Positions 1 to 10,482 of a DNA stretch of 41,390 bases are shown piece after piece. The stretch is taken from the NCBI GenBank assembly GCA_036897095.1, contig JAYMSP010000782.1, positions 1 through 41,390 on the forward strand, read 5' to 3'. This DNA comes from Plantago elongata (taxonomy: Eukaryota > Streptophyta > Magnoliopsida > Lamiales > Plantaginaceae). Each line of letters begins with the position of its first letter. Position 1 is the first letter of the stretch. The position numbers and the translations under genes were made by a program. A model generated the notes under the pieces. The model was not told the DNA's origin. It did no database searches and worked only from the letters and a program-made list of their open reading frames with translations.

Positions 1-1361
1 TAATTAAGTAATTTGTATAATGTTAAATTTGATTTTAATTCATTATAGTTGTAAATAGTTATTGCTTATTAATATATTTGCCAGAGTCCTATTAATATTA
101 AGGAGTCATAATCTAATTATACTTTTAACAGTCACGTCATGAATTTTTTTACTTTTTTATTTTTATTTACATATTATTCATATTATAAGAGTGCCGAAAT
201 GTTGAAATGAATAAAATTGCATTTTTAAGTTGTTTTATAATTTATTAAGGTTTAAAATTCAAAAAGAATTCTTTTTTTGCTAAAAATATATTTAATATAT
301 TATAATAGTTTTTAGAAATCAAAATTAATATAATTGTGTTTTTAGAGGTTGTTTTACAATTTTAAGTTTAATTGAGAGAGAAAATGAGTTCGAGATGGAA
401 TCTAAAAATCCGTTGATAATTTTTATATATTTTTTACATTTATATTTTTCGAGTTATTCGCGTTTGAAATTAAACAAAATACTAAAAAGTAAAAGAAAAA
501 AATGATGGATACTTGACAGCAGCTAATTAGCACTTGGCAGCAGCTAATTTGTAATGACCTGGAAGGCCTGGGGACGTTTCTGGGACGCGGGAACGTCCCC
601 GGAGCTGAATTCGTGTACCGGAACGTTTTCCATCTCTAATTCACCTTAATTCTAGATAATTCTCCGGAGACCAAAAAAATCTCAAATTGAAAAAAAATAA
701 ATTTGGAGAACGAACCCTAGGCTCTCGCTGCTTCATAGCGAATGAAGAAAATCGTGATTTGCTCTTCTATTCCTGGTCGTAGAAGATCAAAAATGCTGCC
801 TAAAAGAAAGAAGAAGATGGGTGGAAGTAGAATAGTAGAAAGAGAAGGGTGAAGATGAGATATTGACAAAGGAGTATTTGAAGATGAGATATGTTTGGAT
901 GGGGATTTGAATATCCCTATTTGGCTCGATGAACAGTGATTTGGCCTAAAATACATTTAAAATATTTCACTCAAATGTCCATCCAAACACAATTTTCACC
1001 AAAATTCATCCAAATGCCCACTCAAATGTCCATCCAAACAGCCAATTAATTTATTACTTCATATGTAGTACACTAGCACTACTATTATACAAAATTATTT
1101 ACACATCTTTCCAAAATATTATATTTATTAATGCTTAATTAATATTTACATAAATTACTTAGTATATATAATAATAAATTATTGATGCATACTAAATATA
1201 TAAAATAATATAAAAATTAAATGTCCCCGTCCCCTACTTTTTTGAATTTTGACGTCTCGGCGTATCGTCCTGTCCCCGTACTTCCTATGTAATGACGTGC
1301 GGCACGTCATTACCGAATCATTGGACGCGCTGCGGCTCATGATGCGGGCGTGGATACGGTC
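1..1361 (-). mobile_element. Probable decayed PIF/Harbinger-type nonautonomous element with nested repeats
   Basis: Read on the minus strand, the right boundary is TAA followed by GACCGTATCCACGC (ending at 1361). This resembles the start of the Harbinger element at 38871 (TAA then GACTATCTCCAATGG). Bases about 137-250 also match the subterminal part of that element at about 38960-39060, sharing short stretches such as tttatttttatttacatatt and ttttataatttatt. A GC-rich patch at 555-625 and another at 1220-1285, both rich in ACGTCCCC-like words, look like pieces of a further inserted repeat. Bases 960-1045 hold repeated 'caaatgtccatccaaaca' words typical of a small MITE. No transposase frame is visible. 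The left edge is not seen, so this is an inference from partial similarity. Confidence 0.35.
1289..1313. repeat. 25-bp perfect palindrome with ACGT cores
   Basis: Two 12-base arms (GTAATGACGTGC and its exact reverse complement) flank one central G. Each arm holds a TGACGTG word, the core bound by plant bZIP factors. The palindrome lies about 50 bp inside the putative Harbinger terminus, so a subterminal transposon motif is at least as likely as a promoter element. Confidence 0.9.
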
Positions 1362-1893
1362 TTAGACTGGCAATGAATAAATAGTTTCGGTAACCATACA
1401 GGAATTGAGAGCGAAGAGCACTCGCTGATTCGGTGCAGAAAATTGGGTTTCTGCAATTTGATTTGTTCCCACAGTATGGATGTTGATCTAGCTCTTTATT
1501 GCCCATTTGCCCTTTTCTTCAAGCGCAAGTTACGTAAGGACAACGATGGGAGAGAGAGTATGAGCTGACAGACTAGTGAAATAGTAGTGATCCTAGTGAA
1601 GAAGATGTGAAGTGGGCTTCCAACTCTGCGTGGCCCTGTTTCATGGAATGATATTTTCCTCAATTGTACTTTGGAGTGGCTTTCCATAATTATAATTAAA
1701 TCGAGAGGGGTATAATGGTAATCCACTCAGTGACGGGTGGGATGATAATAAATAGTGGACGGATTGAGGGGTGAACATAGATAAATAAAATAATTTACAA
1801 AACAACGAGCCATATATAATGTATTCTATAAATAGCCAACATTTTATGAAGAAAGTTTAAATAAAATGATACGAGGTCAAGGTGGTCGGGTAA

Positions 1894-2031
1894 ATTGTTT
1901 CTTGTCATTGTGGGGAAGGTGGGACCTTTTTATATTTGATCTATGCATAATTGTAGATTTACATTGTTTCTTGTAATTGCGGGGAAGGTGGGACCTTTTT
2001 ATATTTAATCTATGTATAACTGTAAATTTAC
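1894..2031. repeat. Tandem duplication, 69-bp unit, two copies
   Basis: The unit beginning attgtttcttgt starts at 1894 and again at 1963. The two copies differ at only a handful of positions. They contain no coding frame. Confidence 0.9.
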
Positions 2032-3203
2032 ATCTTTCTTATTATGTTGCATCTTCAAATTCACAAATATCATATAGTTTAAACCCACGCGATAAATCGC
2101 ACAACACATGCATATTTTTAATAACTATGTATGCATATTAATTCGACTTGTTTTTTTTAAACGGTAAAAACTTATATTAATAAAAACGTCAAGAGCACAA
2201 CAAATACTTTCAATTAAACGATTACAAAAAAAATACAAATATATCATCTAGGCCTCAAAAATCAAAACCTACGTTACAACTATAAAGTTCTCCAAACCAA
2301 TTACAACCAACAAAATGAACACAAAGACCAAATCACAACTCCAAAGTAATGCTCTTTCACCAATGAAATGCACAAAATACATCTCAACTAGCTTCATATC
2401 GTCACCACCACTAAATTCCAACCTCATGAACAGTTTCATACTAGAAGACAACTTCACCATCAATGCGCAATGTAATTTGGTAGTGTCTGTTTTACCAATG
2501 TCCGCACTTTGATACGTGTTGATTTGATATACAAACATGAACGTGATTAATAAATAATCAGCGTTATACAATACATATATCAGGGAATATATATAAATGT
2601 AATTAACTCATATTTACAAAATGTCAACGGATGATCTCAAAATTACTTGTTCACATAACATCCCGTTCCATTTAAACAGACGACACGATTATTTATGGAT
2701 GCTTTTTCAACCTCCCACACTAATACATGAGTTCTTCAACATACATTGTCCCCACTATTGAGTTCTTGTGGATGGATAAAAGGGGAAGATGCAAATTACT
2801 GGTAGATCTCAATTTTTTGAAATTTCCTCAAACTTAACTTGAGTATTACATTTCACAAAGTGTGTTTTCTTCACGTAAACATTGTCCAGTGAGATAATAT
2901 GTGCTCGATTGCTCGCATAGGCAAAACACGTTTAATGCAAGCCATGCATTTTCAAAAAAGAAACCCCCCCCCCCCCCACCAATTTACGTCTCAATAATTT
3001 TATATGTTTATAAGTCATTTGAATTCAACAACACCTATCCACGTATCATAATAATATAATAATAAAAAATTATTCAACAATCATTTTAAACTAACTTCTT
3101 CAGCATGGGCAACCATTAACATGCACCACTCCACAACACCCTCATTTATGTCCATCTTCCCCATTCTCAATTTAAAACTATTTAAGAATTCAGATAAATA
3201 CAA
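2032..3203. other. AT-rich intergenic DNA, no gene recognised
   Basis: Two open frames of 65 to 100 codons overlap on opposite strands at 2269-2571, but neither resembles a known protein and neither has supporting splice sites. The stretch from 2145 starts with a T-run followed by aaacggtaaaaactt, which looks like the reversed tail of a retroposon. A run of 14 C lies at 2964-2977. Confidence 0.5.
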
Positions 3204-3318
3204 GGGACTGATTGAGATAGAATTTGAATGACCTTTTTCAATTGAAATTGAATTTTTTTAATAAAATATTTAATTTGAGTGGGAAAATGACCGCTCCAGC
3301 GGTATGACAAACCGGGCC
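3204..3318. mobile_element. MITE family member, copy 1
   Basis: This 115-bp element begins GGGACTGATTGAGATAGAAT and ends near ACAAACCGGGCC. Related copies are at 11525-11640 and 37807-37909. All share the central words ttcaattgaaattga and atttgagt. The two ends are imperfect inverted repeats (AGGGACTGATTG against AGGCCCGGTTTG, about 8 of 12 matching). No coding capacity; the target-site duplication is unclear. Confidence 0.7.
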
Positions 3319-3866
3319 TAAGTAATATCACATTCATAAATAGAGTATTTATTAGTTAAACAAAAGATATTTAAGTACTTTGCTTGGTAGATCACAAAAC
3401 CTACTCCAGCTATCCTATGATTAAACCATATTTAACAATGTTAGTAGGTCACACATCTAAACTCAAATGATAGCAACACAACACATGAAAAATACATTAA
3501 TAATCCATAAAGACACTATACATAGCACATTCTCACAAAAGAAGACATTAGTATTTATCTTGAACAAATGAGCAACCAAATAAATAAATTCTGATTAGTC
3601 CTTTTTGGGAAAGAAAAGAATATAATAATCACATCACAATAGACCCCTCACCTTTCAGGTCTTGTAAATCACACACTCACAGCCTTCCATTATCATCTTC
3701 TTCTTCATCATCATCAACATCTCACCTCCAGTTCCAAAATCAACACAAAAATCTCCAATCGCATATATGTGCTTTAAATACAGCTCCATCTCACATCTCT
3801 CATCGCCTCTCTTTTTTTCTCTCTCTTCACCGAGATTGAAAAACTAGAGAGAGGAGACATTTGCTA
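3319..3866 (+). promoter_or_regulatory. Upstream region and probable 5' leader of the RING ligase gene
   Basis: This AT-rich stretch contains a TATA-like ctttaaata near 3772. It is followed by a strongly pyrimidine-rich tract (about 3800-3832, mainly c/t) and a purine-rich end (gagagaggaga) just before the start codon at 3867. This fits a plant core promoter and 5' untranslated leader, but the transcription start is not determined. Confidence 0.4.
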
Positions 3867-6800
3867 ATGGGCTCTGGCACTAGCCGGATGGACACCGGCC
3901 CGGACCGGTCCGGGCCCAAGCGTCGTCGTTGGACCTCCGTCAGGTCCGTTCTCCTCTGCGGAGCCTCCTCCTCGCGTGAGGTTTGTTTCGCATTTTGTGA
4001 ATTTCGTTTCGGATCGGATTCTGTTGTTTGTCTGTGATGATTAGGGTTTGTTTATGAGCATTTATTGGTGGATTGTTAATTGCGACGGTTTTTATAAAGT
4101 TGTACTTTATTTGTATTGCTTAGAAGATAGTACTGGTACATAAGAAGCTTGCTTGTTATAATATCATTCATAAATAAGTTTTCGTTAGGCTGATGGTAAT
4201 TAATAACTAATGAGATCATGTTTGTAGTAATATGTTAAGCATTAGCAATTTAATCCGCAAAGTATATATTTAAAGCTAATCTGAGTTCAGCTTTCAGCAA
4301 TCATTTATTGTTTATTCTCCTGGATACATGAATTGCATTAAATACACCTAATAATCAGGTATATCGAGAAGTATCGCGTGTACGTTCCAATGTGGCTAGT
4401 TTCATTAGTTCATGACAGGGAAATGATCAGCATGAGCTGTAGCATTTGAAGTCACTTAGCTTGAGACGAGAGAAGACGGAACAGTATTTCATCTCTAGCC
4501 TGATCTTATGATTTTGTTTTCTCGAGAATGAGACTTCTATGGTATTGGTATAGCTGCATTGACAGCCAGGAAGGGCTGAAAAGTTTTACATCGAATTCTG
4601 CATGTAGCATTCTAACGAGTTCTCTTGAGCTTCGGTTGTTTTCTGAAATCTGCCTTGTGTTATTTTATCAACACCAGGTTACATAATTGGGGCATGGGAC
4701 CACTTTGGTGGAGACATTAAAATAAAACATCGTCGTTGGATGTTTATGATATTAAATTGTATACTTATTGGTGTAAGGATGAGTTTCTTATGCTATATCT
4801 ACCTACACTGTGCTATTACATCTGGTTAATATATATTACATTGCTCTGTGCAGTTTTTTAACTGGATATGCAATATAGGTGTTAATATGATTCTATATGT
4901 TCTTTTTTTTTATGTGTAGATGGAAAATCATCCAGCTGAATTAAGAGTGAATTCTGCACAACATGGTCGCAGGCTGAAGCTGAAGCATGCAAGAACTAAT
5001 TCTAACTTGTCTTTGACTAGTTGTACTGATTTAATTAGCATCAAGAGTGAAAATGGTATCTCATCTGGAGATGGTATTGTGGTTAATAAAAATTCAGCTC
5101 CTGAAGCTGGTTCAAGTGGTGTTGAGCGAGGTGGCAAAGGGAAAGGCTTGTCACAGAGCCGGGAATTGGTTCCATTTCCTCACCCAGTTGCTAATTCTCG
5201 AGATAATCAAACTGCAAGTTCTTCTCATGAAGATCAATCATCCCCAGATTATGTTTCTGCTAATGAAGGGGTTGGTATTAACACCACGAGTGGAGAGCTA
5301 TCACAAGTTAGGGAACGGGCCCGTACAAATAGTTTTTTCTCTCGTGGCTCCAGAGAACCTCTGTTAGATGAAGCCGCAGTGGAAAATAATTTTTCTGAAA
5401 CAACTGATGTTCCATATGTGGATTCTGATTCTTCTATTGCTCCCGATTCACACATGGACTACCATACAGTAAGACGTGATACTCGTGAGGATGCAGTAAT
5501 ACCTCCAGGTATGGGATTTATAGTATCAGAAAGTGAACCAAATCAGCAAGATGGCAGTGTGCTACAGGTTGATGTGCTGGGTCTATCCTCGAATATTTTA
5601 TCTGGCAATCCCGCTGCATTAAGTGGTCGTGACATAAGAAGAAACAGTAGAAGATTATTCTGGGATGCCTTCTCGAGACGTGGTTCGAGGAGAAATTCTG
5701 ATTCAAGAACCTTCATCTTTTCCCCTGACAGTTCTGGTCATTTTAGATCTCATGACAGATGGCTCCTTGATTTTGATGGTGATCTATTGCATGATGAGGC
5801 TGGAACAGATTTTAATTCCCTTGGAAGTAGAACCCTGGGTAGTAATGAGCCGCAATGGAATTCAAGATCTGAGGTACAGTTGTTTTCCACTTTAAACCCA
5901 AGTTATTGATGTGCGACACTGAAATTTAAACTTGGTTTAATTTTGGCTCCTTTTTGGGAGAGATCTTTTTTCTTTCAAATCTCTATGTCCACATTCTGTA
6001 TTATACGTTTCTTTTCTTTTAGAGAGCAATTCAATCTTGTTCACATATGTTATTTTAATAATGCATTGAGTGTCATTCTTTATTCTGTGTGCAGATCTGG
6101 GACAGACTTCGTGGAGGTCTTGATTCGACAGACCATCGTTCAGCAACCTGTCCCAGAGGGATACATGCTGATGGCCGATGCCTGTGCCAATCTAGCTTAT
6201 CAGCTGTGGAATCGGGGGCTCGTGCTGGCATTTCTCGGATAGTTATGTTGGCTGAAGCATTATTTGAGGTACTTGTAGTGTGCTTTGTGAGTGTTATATT
6301 GCTGCAAGCTTGTAAAAACATAATGCACTAAAAAATATGCACCATGGAAATAGTAGATAGAAGTATACAGTCTGAACTACTATGACTTTTTGTAGAACTA
6401 ACAAACAACTGGTAAAGTTTGATAACTTTTGAGTATTAAAGAGCAGCAATAGGTGGAGGTTATTCTCAAATCTTACAAGGTGGATTATATACGTCACTGC
6501 TCGGGGATTTACTTGATAATGTTCAAGTGTTCATTAAGAGGAGGCTTTTGTAGTCTTGGATATTTTAAGGATCCTTCATCCTGCATAAAAAGTACCTGAT
6601 ATTAACAAGAGGAGTTGTCACTATGTACATATGGCTTTGTTATTGCTGAGTTTTAGTTCACGTAAAGATCGGTTCATATTATCTCTAACCCCTCTGTATT
6701 ATTAAGAACTAATTTGTCATGCTTATAAACCCAATTTGTCACCCATGAAGAATGCAATTGTCTAACTGTTTACCAGCTCATGTCATTCTGCACGTTCATC

Positions 6801-8710
6801 CCTAGATTTGCAGTTGAATGGGCTTTTGGGAACAAACAACCAGTGTACTTTAGGATAAGTTGGTATGTTCCCCAGTTAGTGAGAGTGTTTTTTTTCAGAT
6901 TGTTAGAGACAATTGAGAATTTTTTTCATGGAATTTCTTTATAGGAATCACTACTGACTTGATGCGTTATTATTTCATTTCAAGTATCCTCAGTAAAAAC
7001 TTGAGGATGATTTTTTCTCAAGTTTTGTAGTCTTGCATTTCATTCTTGTCTGTCCAAGTGATACCGTTGTTTTAAGATAAATGAAATCTTTTTTTTTTTT
7101 TGAAACGGCTAAAGGGTGACTTGAACCCTCAACCTACCGGTTGGAGGTCAAGTGTCTTACCATTGAGCTGCGCTTCGTTGTCAAGATAAATGAAATCTTA
7201 ATGTTAGTATTGATCTAAAAGTTAGTTAAGTGCGCTGTCATGTTTGTTTATTTCACGAAATTACTAGTTAAATTATATCACAACTTCTGTCCTAGCAATG
7301 TTAAATGATTCCATATTAATGCAATTATTCTTGCGACTTTCTGAGGTTAAGTTACCTGATCTACTTAGATGAATTAGCTTGACAAGGCATGCTATTGGAT
7401 TTATTTTCTGGTCTACCACATACCTAAACATTGGTGGTTTTGATCTTAATTCTATATTTATATGCAACGTTCAGGTGCTTGATCAAATACATCGACAGCC
7501 TATGTCGCTTTCCTTGTCAATGGTCTCACTTCCAGCCCCAGAATCAGTCGTGGACTCCTTCCCTGTGAAAACGCATAGGAAGATTGAAAAACTGGAACAA
7601 GCTGACGATGTCTTACAGTATGTGTTCTCCTATCTTTTTGTTTATAAATATGTCCACATGGTGAAATAACTCTATGCACAAACTAAATAAATATTCCTGT
7701 TCAAGACAAATTGAGTCTGAGAGAAAAGCTGAAGTGCTATGGTTCTTTTTTTTTTTTTTTTTGGGGGGGGGGGGGGGGGTTGAAGTGTGCAGTGTGCTTC
7801 ATCGAGAGCTTAGGTTTCCCTACATTTTCATTATTTTAATTGCCATGAGCAAGTTTTGTTAAAAAAATTAAAATGAAAAACAAAAACTGCAGGAAAGAAA
7901 AAGAATTTTCAAATAGGAAATGTGATAAGAAATTACATGCTTCAGAAACTGACAGTTCAATGGAAATTCTTGGCCCAACTCCAACTCTGCCCTCAAAAGT
8001 GAAAAGCGAAAATGAAATGAAAAGAACAGAGAATGATAATTGAGATAATAGTGAAGTGTGGAAGCTCTTTAATGTTAAAATCAGATGTTTATTTATTGTT
8101 ATTTCTTTGTATGGCCGTTTAGAAAAAAAGTTATTTTTTTTGTATGGGTTTTGTTAAACGGCTAAAAGGACGAATTACATGTTAATGAGATAGTTTCCTC
8201 TATCGGCTTGTTAAGAAATCTGTCATAGTAGAAACAGGCTGCAACGACCAAAGTAACACACACATGCACACTAATACAGTGATTAATGATTCTGAGAATC
8301 ATGAAGGAAAAATATCACTGTTAATCCGAATCTTAGATATCTGATAATTTGAAAAAGAATCCTCTACCATTTCTCCTCTTATAGTGAACCTGTTAATTAT
8401 GAAACCATGCCATGCAGGTGTTATATTTGCCTGTCCGAGTACGAGGAGGGAGACAAAATAAGAGTGCTTCCATGTCACCACGAATACCACGCATCATGTG
8501 TAGATAAATGGCTTAAGGAAGTTCATGGGTACGTACATCTTGCTTCATCGCTATTTTTGCCTCTTTTAAGCTTACCAATCAATTATGTTATAGCAGTGCA
8601 AGCTTCCGAGTCTAATGGACCCGTTCTGTTTTTTGTGTTTCAGTGTCTGCCCACTCTGCCGGGGAGATGTACGTGATGGTTTGGCTGAGACCAATGTTCA
8701 AATCGAATGA
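3867..8710 (+). CDS. RING-H2 E3 ubiquitin ligase, six exons, 520 aa
   Basis: Exons: 3867-3980, 4920-5873, 6095-6268, 7475-7617, 8418-8528 and 8644-8710. All introns are GT-AG and the joined frame is open to TGA at 8708. The C-terminal RING-H2 finger carries the eight zinc ligands C463, C466, C481, H483, H486, C489, C501 and C504 (CYIC ... CHHEYH ... CPLC), so it should bind an E2 and transfer ubiquitin. The start MGSGTSR fits an N-myristoylation signal (MGxxxS/T) and is followed by a basic KRRRW patch, suggesting membrane association. Residues 39-356 form a long Ser/Arg/Asn-rich, probably disordered region with repeated R-T/R-N-S motifs that could be phosphorylated. Residues 395-455 form the conserved segment preceding the finger in this plant family. 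The closest relatives I recall are plant RING proteins of about 500 aa such as the At5g10650 group; that assignment is not secure. Intron 3 carries a SINE and intron 4 a T17G17 tract. Confidence 0.9.
7074..7199 (-). mobile_element. tRNA-derived SINE with 17-bp target-site duplication (copy 1)
   Basis: An exact 17-bp direct repeat (aagataaatgaaatctt) at 7074-7090 and 7183-7199 flanks a 92-bp body. On the minus strand the body starts GACAACGAAGCGCAGCTCAA, has an A-box-like AGCTCAATGGTAAG and a B-box-like GGTTCAAGTCACC, and ends in an A run (the T run at 7091-7100). These are the RNA polymerase III promoter and tail features of a tRNA-derived SINE. It lies antisense in intron 3 of the RING ligase gene. 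Confidence 0.93.
7746..7779. repeat. T17 followed by G17 homopolymer tract
   Basis: Seventeen T are followed directly by seventeen G within intron 4 of the RING ligase gene. The exact lengths are likely to be unreliable in any assembly. Confidence 0.85.
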
Positions 8711-9719
8711 TAATTTTTTGGTAGCTGATTTTGTATATAGCTATGTAGATGAGATGGGGTTTGGGAAGTAGTAAATTTGAATGAAACGATGTTGAAAATT
8801 GGGAAATATTCAGGGGAACCATTGCTTGGTTCAACAATTATCAATTCGGTTGCCATATTAATGACTGAATTGCAAATGTAACACCAAGGAAGTGTACGTC
8901 CGTTAAAATATAATTTTATCATGGAGATCACTGGTGTCGTGGCTTTTAAATCCTTGCTTAAATCTTCAAATTTGCATGTTTAGTTAATTCAAAGTTATCA
9001 CTGCTCAAGTTTTATTACACAACCTTGTTTTGTAATCTCCATAACCGGTAACATTGTTTACTTTATCATAACCACTGTGGTAACATTGTTTACTTTATCA
9101 AATTCTCGAGAACAATGTATAGTTTATTACTCTCCATCTGTTGAAATAATTTTCCGTTGTTTTTCGTTTGAGCATTTCACTAAAGTAAAATAATTTTTAT
9201 TTCTAAACATAACCTTCACAACATAATTCATTTTTAATCTCATATTATTGGACTCACATATATTATTCTATTTCAAATTCATTTTTAACCACATATTAAA
9301 TATTTTTTTAAAAATTCGTACAAATTTAAATTGTTTCATTATTAATGGGACGGAAAGATTAAACTCTAGTCATTTTATTTCTCTTTATATAAAATTAAAA
9401 AATATATGTACAGACTTATAAAATAAAAAATTAGTTGAACTAGAATTAAAAATATTTGATGAAACTTTCATGGGAATCACGCAATACACTACTCTTGCTC
9501 AACTGCCATGGGAATGCAACACATAAATCCATCTCTATCTCTTCAAGGGTGGATCCAACACCTAGGCTACCTCGAGGTCCCTCGTAAAAGAGAAGAAAAA
9601 ACCATTTTGTACGGGTTCTCCGGGCCAACAGACATAGGGTTGTTTTCCTGGATCGTTTTCTGAAATTTGCTTCTGAGGCGAAATTTTTAATTTGTTAACC
9701 AACCTATCCTACTCCTAAA
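8711..9719. other. Intergenic region between the RING ligase and RPS27 genes
   Basis: The first few hundred bases are probably the 3' untranslated region of the RING gene. A short imperfect tandem repeat lies at 9041-9067 and 9068-9099 (shared words ataacc and ggtaacattgtttact). A Stowaway-like MITE follows. I recognise no gene; open frames at 9446-9628 and 8640-8931 have no support. Confidence 0.5.
9130..9361. mobile_element. Stowaway-like MITE
   Basis: The left end (tactctccatctgtt) and the reverse complement of the right end (taatctttccgtcccatt) both resemble the CTCCCTCCGTCCC terminus of plant Stowaway elements. The inside is AT-rich and non-coding. The element is about 230 bp, within the normal range. 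The inverted repeats are imperfect, so it is an old copy. Confidence 0.5.
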
Positions 9720-9843
9720 TGGGCCTGAAAATCCAGGTTACCAAAAACCCTTTGGGCCATGGTAGCCCAAGTCGTATGACTATAAACCAGCGAAACCCTA
9801 AAATCATCACTCCCTTTCCTCCGTTTCCTTTACCTCCGTCTTC
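9720..9843 (+). promoter_or_regulatory. Site II elements, telo-box and pyrimidine-rich leader of the ribosomal protein gene
   Basis: Three site II motifs are visible: TGGGCC at 9720-9725 and 9753-9758, and AGCCCA (TGGGCT on the other strand) at 9764-9769. A telo-box (AAACCCTAA) lies at 9793-9801. A C/T-rich tract follows at about 9809-9842. The telo-box plus site II pair is the known promoter signature of plant ribosomal protein and other growth-linked genes, and the pyrimidine tract may act as a TOP-like translational control element. All lie 40-160 bp upstream of the start codon at 9881. Confidence 0.8.
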
Positions 9844-9880
9844 AGCACAGCGGCAGAGACCTTAATCGAAAGTCGAAACA

Positions 9881-10482
9881 ATGGTAATTCTATTTCTTCA
9901 AATCCTATCTCTATCAAGATGAGTTTCAATTCCTGTTTCTTATTAGCTCATCTGCATATTTTTTCCTGAATTTTGTTTTTCTGATGTCGATTTCAGGTTC
10001 TGTCAAACGATTACGATTTGCTCAACCCACCGGCAGAGATTGAGAAGAACAAGCACAAGCTCAAGCGTCTTGTTCAATCCCCCAACTCCTTTTTCATGGT
10101 TTGTAATATCCCTTTCAATTTCTCGATTTCTCAAATCCGGTTTCGTTATTTTATGATTTTGTTTTTTTGTTTTTGTCTCATAATTGTAGGATGTGAAATG
10201 TCAAGGATGCTTCAACATGTGAGTACTCTCATCAACTCCTATATTGATTTTGGCTGTGAAAAGCAGCAGTGTATTACTACTGTTACTATTTGTTAGCTGT
10301 ATATATAGTACTGTATTGAGGTCATTGATTTGGTTTGCTATTCGTTTTTATGCAGCACTACTGTGTTTAGCCACTCCCAGACCGTGGTGGTTTGCGGAAA
10401 CTGCCAGACGGTGCTGTGCCAACCTACAGGTGGGCGTGCCAGGCTCACTGAGGGCTGCTCTTTCAGGAAAAAGTTTGATTAA
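9881..10482 (+). CDS. RPS27: Small-subunit ribosomal protein eS27 (RPS27), four exons, 86 aa
   Basis: Exons: 9881-9883 (the ATG alone), 9997-10098, 10190-10218 and 10356-10482. All introns are GT-AG. The first exon contributes only the initiator codon, which is why no simple open frame shows the start. The product is a structural component of the cytosolic 40S subunit. The zinc-binding domain is complete: C39, C42, C58 and C61 (CxxC ... CxxC). The sequence from [11 protein letters not shown] through [13 protein letters not shown] is characteristic of the family, and the length equals the usual 84-86 aa. The C-terminus reads FRKKFD with an in-frame TAA at 10480, whereas the family normally ends FR(R/K)KGD; this is a small oddity, not a disruption. 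Identification is very secure. Confidence 0.96.

Noticed and set aside
717..956. 79-codon minus-strand frame starting near a Ser/His-rich region
   Set aside because: It lies inside repeat sequence and consists of low-complexity codons; no homology recognised.
2269..2571. 100-codon frame (-) and 65-codon frame (+)
   Set aside because: They overlap on opposite strands, have no family resemblance and lie in transposon-like DNA.
2964..2977. C14 run as a regulatory i-motif
   Set aside because: A single C run cannot form the four-tract structure; it is more likely a slippage-prone homopolymer.
7091..7182. Functional tRNA gene
   Set aside because: Boxes A and B are present but no cloverleaf, anticodon stem or 3' stem can be formed. 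The flanking duplication and A tail identify a SINE.
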